A model generated the notes under the pieces. The model made no database searches and had not been told where the DNA came from. It was given only the letters and a program-made list of their open reading frames with translations. The translations under genes were made by a program, and so were the position numbers. Shown here in pieces: positions 40,596 to 45,303 of a DNA stretch of 45,303 nucleotides (position 1 is the first letter of the stretch; every line of letters begins with the position of its first letter). The DNA is from CAYVWB01 sp964455395 (GTDB taxonomy: Bacteria; Desulfobacterota; Desulfovibrionia; Desulfovibrionales; Desulfovibrionaceae): contig CAYVWB010000033.1 of assembly GCA_964455395.1 (NCBI GenBank), positions 1 to 45,303 of the forward strand, given 5' to 3'.

Positions 40596-41359
40596 CCAAG
40601 AGTCTGCTCATCGCCCGCAAGGACCTCGCCATTCTCTTCCGTTCGCCGCTGGCTTACGTGGTCATGGCGTGCTTTCTGGTCGTCACCGGGTCCTTCTTCG
40701 TGGTCTCCGTGCGGTATTTCGAGGCGCTCTCCATGGAAGCCATGCGCATGCCGGAAGTGGGGAACTTCACTTTGATGGAACTCGTCATCGGGCCGCACCT
40801 GCAGAGCGCAGCGGTCATCCTGCTCTTCTTCATTCCGCTGGTGACCATGCGGAGCTTCAGCGAGGAGAAGCGCATGGGCTCTTTCGAACTCCTGATGAGC
40901 TACCCCGTGCGGGAGTGGGAGGTTGCTGCGGGCAAACTGCTGGCGTTGGCGGGATTCCTCGGGGTCGCCATCCTCGTGAGCATGCTGGCGCCGGCGCAGC
41001 TCTTCTTCGTGGCGGACCCGGAGCTCGCGCCCCTGCTGGTGGGGCACGTCGGCCTCTTTCTGATGGCCATGAGCTTCGCCGCACTGGGCCTTTTCCTCTC
41101 CTCGCTGACAGAAAGCCAGATCGTGGCGGCGGTGCTCACCTTCGCGGCGCTGCTGCTCATCTGGGCGTTGGCGTGGCTGGAGGACATCGTCCCCACACAG
41201 ACGCAGACCCTGCTGGCGGAGCTCTCCCTCATCGGCCAGCTGGACCCCTTCACCCGCGGCGTGCTGGAAGTGAAGAGCCTCGTCTACTTCCTCACGTTCA
41301 TCGGCGGCTGCTTCTGGCTCACGACGCTTTCTCTGGAAAACCAGCGGTGGAGGACGTGA
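40592..41359 (+). CDS. ABC-2 type permease (GldF-like)
   Basis: A 255-residue inner-membrane permease with six hydrophobic segments. It begins with the family phrase LLIARKDLAILFRSPLAYVV, followed by IPLVTMRSFSEEKRMGSFEL and LLMSYPVREWEVAAGKLLAL, which match the GldF/CcmB-like ABC-2 group. It ends with GQLDPFTRGVLEVKSLVYFL. Together with the upstream ATPase, the GldG-like protein and the DUF4340 protein it makes up a widespread four-gene transporter of unknown cargo. In Bacteroidota Gld homologues are needed for gliding; no other gliding genes are present here. The start overlaps the ATPase stop by 4 bp. Confidence 0.9.
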   Translation: MTKSLLIARKDLAILFRSPLAYVVMACFLVVTGSFFVVSVRYFEALSMEAMRMPEVGNFTLMELVIGPHLQSAAVILLFFIPLVTMRSFSEEKRMGSFELLMSYPVREWEVAAGKLLALAGFLGVAILVSMLAPAQLFFVADPELAPLLVGHVGLFLMAMSFAALGLFLSSLTESQIVAAVLTFAALLLIWALAWLEDIVPTQTQTLLAELSLIGQLDPFTRGVLEVKSLVYFLTFIGGCFWLTTLSLENQRWRT

Positions 41360-41361
41360 CC

Positions 41362-42816
41362 ATGTTCAACGTGTCGCGCATCTCCCGCACGGCGCTGGCC
41401 GGCGTCCTGGGGCTCGCCATCCTCGTGGGGCTGAACGTCTTCGCCGGTCGACAGGACTGGCGCTGGGACGCCACCTCCAACAAACGCCACTCCCTCACCG
41501 CCGCCACCACCGCAGCGCTGCAGGACCTCAACGCCACCGTCCACGCCGTGGCCTTCTATCGTCCCACGGACAACAAGGCCGCAGTGGAAGGCCTCTTCGA
41601 GCGCTTCGCGAGCGTGACGCCGCAGTTTTCCTATGAGTTCGTGGATCCGGACCGCGCGCCCTTCCGCGCCCGCGAGTTGGGCGTGACCCAGCCCAACACC
41701 GTGGTGCTGGCTGCAGGGGAGCGCCGGGAGACCGTGCTCTTCCCAGAGGAAGCGCGGCTGGCGAACGCCGTCATCCGGGTTTCCACGGAGCGCACGGCGC
41801 AAGCCATGGCGGTGACTGGCCACGGCGAGCTGGACGTGAACGACCCCGGCGAGACCGGCGCCAGCGAGCTGAAGCGTCTGCTCTCGGACCAAGGCGCGCA
41901 AGTGGGCGTCGTCACTCTGGCGCAGATCGACGCCGTGCCCCAGGAGGTGGAGCTGCTGCTCATCCTCGGACCCCGGCAGGACTTCTTTCCCCATGAACTG
42001 GCCGTTCTCGACGACTTCCTGCGCCGCGGAGGGCGGCTTTTCACCGCAGTCATGGCCGAGGAGCAGACCAATCTGGACGAGTGGTTGACCGCGCGGTTGC
42101 ATGTGGCTCGGCCCCCGGGCCTGGTGGTGGACTCCCTCAGCCAGATGGTCTCCGGGGACGCGCTCTCGCCTCTCTCCCAACGCTATGGCGATTCGCCCAT
42201 CACCGAGAACTTCAACGTGATGACGCTCTTCCCCACCGCCAGCGCCTTCTTCCGCGCCGCGCCGGCGCAACAGGACGGAGAGCCTTCCCCCCTGCGCATG
42301 CTCGTGGAAAGCGGCGAACAAGCGTGGTTGGAAGCGGACATCGCCGCCTTGCGTCAGGGCCAGGCGGAACTCGACCCCGGCGAAGACGACGCCGGACCGC
42401 TCTGGCTGGCGGCGCAGTACCGGGGCGCCCCCCGCTTCGACCACCCGACGAACGCCACGGCAAGCTCGCCTTCCGCATCCATGGACCACGACGCCAACGC
42501 CACGGCAGAGACGCCGCCCCCTGCAGACGAAGTGCGCGTCGTTCTTTTCGGCGACCAGGACTTCCTCTCCAACGGCTTCATCGTGGTGGCGGGCAACAAG
42601 GACCTCGTTCGCAACAGCCTCAACTGGCTCTTGGAGCGCGAAGGCCTCATCAGCGTGGAAACGCCCAAGGCCGTGGCCACGTTCCTCGTCATGGACGACT
42701 TGGAGCGCCTCTTCATCACACTCTTTCCCCCGGTGGCGCTGCCGGGCGCGTGCGTCGTGCTCGCCGTGCTCACGGCCATGCGCCGCCGGCGGCCCCGCGC
42801 CGGCTCCCGGAGGTAG
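41362..42816 (+). CDS. GldG-like ABC-type auxiliary membrane protein
   Basis: 484 residues. An N-terminal membrane segment (about 10-28) is followed by a large periplasmic domain containing DWRWDATSNKRHSLTAATTA (the hallmark D-x-T-x-x-x-x-x-S-L of the family), VTGHGELDVNDPG and LILGPRQDFFPHELAVLDDF, and by a C-terminal membrane segment (about 450-473) with an Arg-rich tail. An Ala/Thr/Ser-rich insertion lies near 365-390. The start at 41362 is 2 bp after the permease stop. The family (DUF4350/GldG type) is thought to work with the ABC permease; its biochemical role is unknown. Confidence 0.87.
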   Translation: MFNVSRISRTALAGVLGLAILVGLNVFAGRQDWRWDATSNKRHSLTAATTAALQDLNATVHAVAFYRPTDNKAAVEGLFERFASVTPQFSYEFVDPDRAPFRARELGVTQPNTVVLAAGERRETVLFPEEARLANAVIRVSTERTAQAMAVTGHGELDVNDPGETGASELKRLLSDQGAQVGVVTLAQIDAVPQEVELLLILGPRQDFFPHELAVLDDFLRRGGRLFTAVMAEEQTNLDEWLTARLHVARPPGLVVDSLSQMVSGDALSPLSQRYGDSPITENFNVMTLFPTASAFFRAAPAQQDGEPSPLRMLVESGEQAWLEADIAALRQGQAELDPGEDDAGPLWLAAQYRGAPRFDHPTNATASSPSASMDHDANATAETPPPADEVRVVLFGDQDFLSNGFIVVAGNKDLVRNSLNWLLEREGLISVETPKAVATFLVMDDLERLFITLFPPVALPGACVVLAVLTAMRRRRPRAGSRR

Positions 42817-42819
42817 CGC

Positions 42820-44505
42820 ATGAAGCGCCTCGCAGTCCTTGCCGTGGTCGCTGGCGTCGTGTGGCTCGGTCTGGTCTTGCTGGGGAAGGACGCGGATGAC
42901 GTCGACGCCCCCACGACAGCCGAGACGGAAGCCTCCGCCGCGGTCCCCTGGCTCACCGCCTCGGTCGGCGCAGTGGATCGCGTGGTGGTGGAAGGCCCCG
43001 GCGGGAGCTATGTCCTGTACAAGGAGCAGGGGGAGTGGCTCATCCGCACGCCGGCTCAAGGCGCAGGCGGCGCGGAAATCCCTGCCGACCTCCGCGCCGG
43101 GCTGCGCGCGGACCGCAGTCTCGCGGAGGCGTTGCTCACCTTCGTGCGCAGCAATCCGCCGCGGCGCGTCTTCACCGGGATCGGCGACCAAACGGATGGC
43201 GCCGCCCCGGTCGATCCCTACGGGCTGGACAACGCCACCGCGCGTCTTATGATCACTGCTGACGGGGAAACCTTCGGCCTCGCCCTCGGCGATTCGAATC
43301 CCGCCGGCGACGGCGTGTACGCGGCGTTGCTTCCCGGGCCGAAAGCTCCTGAGGCGATGGACGCGTCGGGAGACGATCGGATGACCGGGGACCCTGTCGT
43401 CCCCGATGAGGCGCCGGCGGCGGCGCCCGAGGTGCTGCTTCTGCTGGACAGCGGCTACACCGAACAGCTGAGCCACGCTGCATCGCGATATTTCGACCTG
43501 AGGCTGGTTGATTTCAGCCGGGAAGCGCTGGCCGTTGTGGCGTACCGGGGACTGCAGGAAGCCGCCTCCGTCCCGGGGAGCGATCTCGCCGAAACGCTTG
43601 ACGAATCGTCGCAAGCCGCCCTGGCGGAGACCACACGGTGGGCCATCGCCTTCAACGGCACGGTCCCCCGTTTCGATCCCGGGTCTGTCGGGACGCCCGA
43701 CGCCGACTCCAAGGAATCCCGCGCGTCCGCAAACAGGGCCGACGACGCCACGCTGGACGTGGAGGAAGCGGAGATGTACGCAGAACGCGTCATCACCATG
43801 CGCGGCGTCCGTATCCACGAGCCCCAGCCGGACGAACGGGTTGAGCCCCTGGCCGCCCTGGACCTCTGGCGGGTGGGCGCGGCGGCTCCGGAGCGCATTC
43901 GGCTCACCGTGCGGCGGGCTCCTCATTCGGAAGACCACGGGGGCGGCCATACCCCCGGGGAGGCCGGCGACGAATCCGTCTACGTGGCGGAGTCCGCCTG
44001 GCGAAAGCGTCCCGTGACGTTGCGCGCCGAGGATGTCCGCGCGCTCATGCGGACGCGGTTCTCCTTGCAGGACCGTCGCGTGCTGGCGGCCCCGGTCGAG
44101 GCCATCGCCACCCTGCGCGTGGAAGCCGGCGGGAAGACCTTCGCTGCGATGAAAGAGGATGAGCGCTGGCAGGTGACGGATCAGCCCGCCAATGCGACCG
44201 TCCCCGGCGGAGTCGCCACGGTGGTGTGGGCCCTCGCGGACTTGCGTCGGACCGCGCCGGCCGTGGCTCTGGAGGAAAGCGCGACCGCCGGAGAGCCCCT
44301 CCTGCGAACCACCGTGGGTGGGGAGGATTTCGACGAAGTCGCCCTGGTCTGGCGCGAGGTGGACGGCGAGCTTTTCGTCGCCCGCCTCGGCGCAAACCCT
44401 GCATCGCCCGCGAGCGAAGCCTCGTGGTCCCCTGTGGGGGCGCAGGGCAGGGCCCTGTATGACATCCTGGCAACCCTCGTCGCCCAAGAGGCGGCGCAAC
44501 CATAA
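42820..44505 (+). CDS. DUF4340 domain-containing protein
   Basis: 561 residues. A single N-terminal membrane anchor (residues 3-20) is followed by a periplasmic region of two repeated DUF4340-like halves: VDRVVVEGPGGSYVLYKEQGEW with DPYGLDNATARLMITADGET, and later VEAIATLRVEAGGKTFAAMKEDERW. The middle (about 180-400) is acidic and low in similarity to the family. It starts 3 bp after the GldG-like stop, so it belongs to the same transporter operon, in which DUF4340 proteins are regular partners. No catalytic motif is visible. Confidence 0.85.
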   Translation: MKRLAVLAVVAGVVWLGLVLLGKDADDVDAPTTAETEASAAVPWLTASVGAVDRVVVEGPGGSYVLYKEQGEWLIRTPAQGAGGAEIPADLRAGLRADRSLAEALLTFVRSNPPRRVFTGIGDQTDGAAPVDPYGLDNATARLMITADGETFGLALGDSNPAGDGVYAALLPGPKAPEAMDASGDDRMTGDPVVPDEAPAAAPEVLLLLDSGYTEQLSHAASRYFDLRLVDFSREALAVVAYRGLQEAASVPGSDLAETLDESSQAALAETTRWAIAFNGTVPRFDPGSVGTPDADSKESRASANRADDATLDVEEAEMYAERVITMRGVRIHEPQPDERVEPLAALDLWRVGAAAPERIRLTVRRAPHSEDHGGGHTPGEAGDESVYVAESAWRKRPVTLRAEDVRALMRTRFSLQDRRVLAAPVEAIATLRVEAGGKTFAAMKEDERWQVTDQPANATVPGGVATVVWALADLRRTAPAVALEESATAGEPLLRTTVGGEDFDEVALVWREVDGELFVARLGANPASPASEASWSPVGAQGRALYDILATLVAQEAAQP

Positions 44506-44519
44506 GGAAGGAGCGGATC

Positions 44520-44735
44520 ATGGCGCGTATCACCATCGAAGACTGTCAAGAAAAAGTCGGCAACCGGTTCCTGCTGGTGCAGATGGGCATCAAGCGGGTG
44601 CGGCAGTACCGCGAAGGCTACTATCCCCTGGTGGAGAGCAAGAACAAGGAAGTGGTGAGCTCCCTGCGTGAAATCGCCGAGGGCAAGGTGCTTCTCGGCG
44701 GCAGCGAGACGCCTTCCGAAATCGCGGCTTCCTAG
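44520..44735 (+). CDS. rpoZ: DNA-directed RNA polymerase omega subunit
   Basis: A 71-residue RpoZ. It begins ARITIEDCQEKVGNRFLLVQ and continues RVRQYREGYYPLVESKNKE and VVSSLREIAEGKV, covering the whole conserved core that clamps the beta' C-terminus. AAGGAAGGAG lies directly upstream of the ATG. It is 14 bp after the DUF4340 gene and 23 bp before dnaJ on the same strand. Lack of a terminator between them suggests that it may be read from the ABC operon as well as from its own promoter. Confidence 0.95.
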   Translation: MARITIEDCQEKVGNRFLLVQMGIKRVRQYREGYYPLVESKNKEVVSSLREIAEGKVLLGGSETPSEIAAS

Positions 44736-44758
44736 ACGCGCCCCTACTTTGGATATTC

Positions 44759-45303
44759 ATGACCATGACGACGCAACGCGACTACTACGAAGTGCTCGGT
44801 GTGGCCAGAACCGCCAACGGCGACGAGATCAAGCGCGCCTACCGCAAGCTGGCTTTCGAAAATCACCCCGACCGCAACCCCGAAGACCCGGACGCGGAAC
44901 AGCGCTTCAAGGACGCAGCGGAGGCGTATGAAGTGCTTCGCGACGCGGAAAAGCGCGCCCGCTACGACCAGTTCGGACACGCCGGCGTCAGCGGCGGGTT
45001 CGGCGCCGGCGGCTTCTCCTCCACCGAGGACATCTTCAGCGCTTTCGGCGATATCTTCAGCGAATTCTTCGGCTTCAGCGGCGGGGGCAGATCCCGCGGA
45101 CCTCGGCCTCGCGCTGGCGCGGACCTGCGCTACTCCATGACCATCTCCTTCCGGGAAGCCGCCAGCGGCGTGGAGAAGACCATCTCCATCCCCCGCGAGA
45201 TCCCCTGCGAGGAATGCGACGGCTCCGGCGCGGCTCCCGGCCATGAACCCGAACCCTGCAAGCAGTGCGGCGGCGTGGGGCAGATCCACCAGTCCCAGGG
45301 CTT
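44759..45303 (+). CDS. dnaJ: Chaperone DnaJ, 5' part
   Basis: 181 codons to the window edge. The J-domain (residues about 7-72) has RDYYEVLGVARTANGDEIKR and the HPD motif in ENHPDRNPEDPDAEQRF. A Gly/Phe-rich region follows (about 75-118), then the start of the client-binding domain (ADLRYSMTISFREAASGVEK) and the first zinc-finger cysteines (CEECDGSGA, CKQCGGVG), so this is a class I DnaJ. It stimulates DnaK ATPase. The start may be the ATG at 44759 or the one at 44765; neither has a good Shine-Dalgarno sequence. The gene continues beyond 45303. Confidence 0.95.
   Translation, partial: MTMTTQRDYYEVLGVARTANGDEIKRAYRKLAFENHPDRNPEDPDAEQRFKDAAEAYEVLRDAEKRARYDQFGHAGVSGGFGAGGFSSTEDIFSAFGDIFSEFFGFSGGGRSRGPRPRAGADLRYSMTISFREAASGVEKTISIPREIPCEECDGSGAAPGHEPEPCKQCGGVGQIHQSQG

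Noticed and set aside
43285..43300. tRNA T-arm-like GATTCGAATCCC
   Set aside because: It sits in the coding sequence of the DUF4340 gene and no acceptor, D or anticodon arms fit around it.
41284..44499. 1071-codon minus-strand open frame
   Set aside because: It lies antisense to the GldG-like and DUF4340 genes, has no family-like segments and is rich in His, Gln, Arg and Gly as expected for antisense of GC-rich codons.

Overview
This is a GC-rich bacterial window with three scaffold gaps (100 N at 4338-4437, 10 N at 16445-16454 and 10 N at 39707-39716). The gene content and protein style suggest a sulfate-reducing deltaproteobacterium of the Desulfovibrio group: feoA-feoA-feoB, a rpoZ-dnaJ pair, an mltB-like and ComF set, and a probable selenoprotein. 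The assignment is inference; no rRNA or tRNA gene is present to confirm it.

Layout. (1) 1-13.3 kb is a surface-glycan region: a GT4 glycosyltransferase, a DUF2142-type membrane protein, a GT2 enzyme, a 1079-residue fusion of GT2, an unassigned middle, FkbM methyltransferase and a second SAM methyltransferase, a two-domain GT2 protein, and a membrane-anchored FlaA1/PglF-type nucleotide-sugar dehydratase. (2) 13.4-16.7 kb is a ferrous-iron uptake operon (feoA-like, feoA, feoB), with a RuvC-fold orphan divergent from it. (3) 17.7-20.0 kb holds a GNAT acetyltransferase, ddl and an HD-domain hydrolase. (4) 20.2-24.4 kb on the plus strand is nitroreductase, metallo-beta-lactamase-fold hydrolase, a TusA-like ORF with an in-frame TGA directly after its conserved cysteine, a cysteine-rich flavoprotein, ComF and a lytic transglycosylase. 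(5) 24.5-29.3 kb on the minus strand has a secreted MsrA-MsrB fusion and an operon of a chemoreceptor with two paralogous solute-binding proteins. (6) 29.7-37.2 kb has pyrF, PglE/PglD/PglC-like genes, a universal stress protein, a GT4 enzyme and a glutamine-dependent asparagine synthetase homologue. (7) 37.4-45.3 kb has an M23 peptidase, a TtcA-family enzyme, a Gld-type ABC operon (ATPase, permease, GldG-like, DUF4340), rpoZ and the 5' part of dnaJ.

How it fits together. The PglF-, PglE-, PglD- and PglC-like genes together could make undecaprenyl-diphospho-N,N'-diacetylbacillosamine and start a lipid-linked glycan that the surrounding glycosyltransferases extend. No oligosaccharyltransferase, flippase or O-antigen polymerase is recognisable in the window.

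The most interesting object is at 21583-21861. The ORF reads through a TGA at codon 29 inside the TusA active-site motif (Cys-TGA where the family has Cys-Pro), continues in frame for 63 codons to a TAATG overlap with the next gene, and has a long hairpin whose three-base apical loop starts with G 21 nt after the TGA. That is the geometry of a bacterial SECIS element. I read it as a candidate selenocysteine-containing TusA-like protein, translationally coupled to a flavoprotein with five clustered cysteines.
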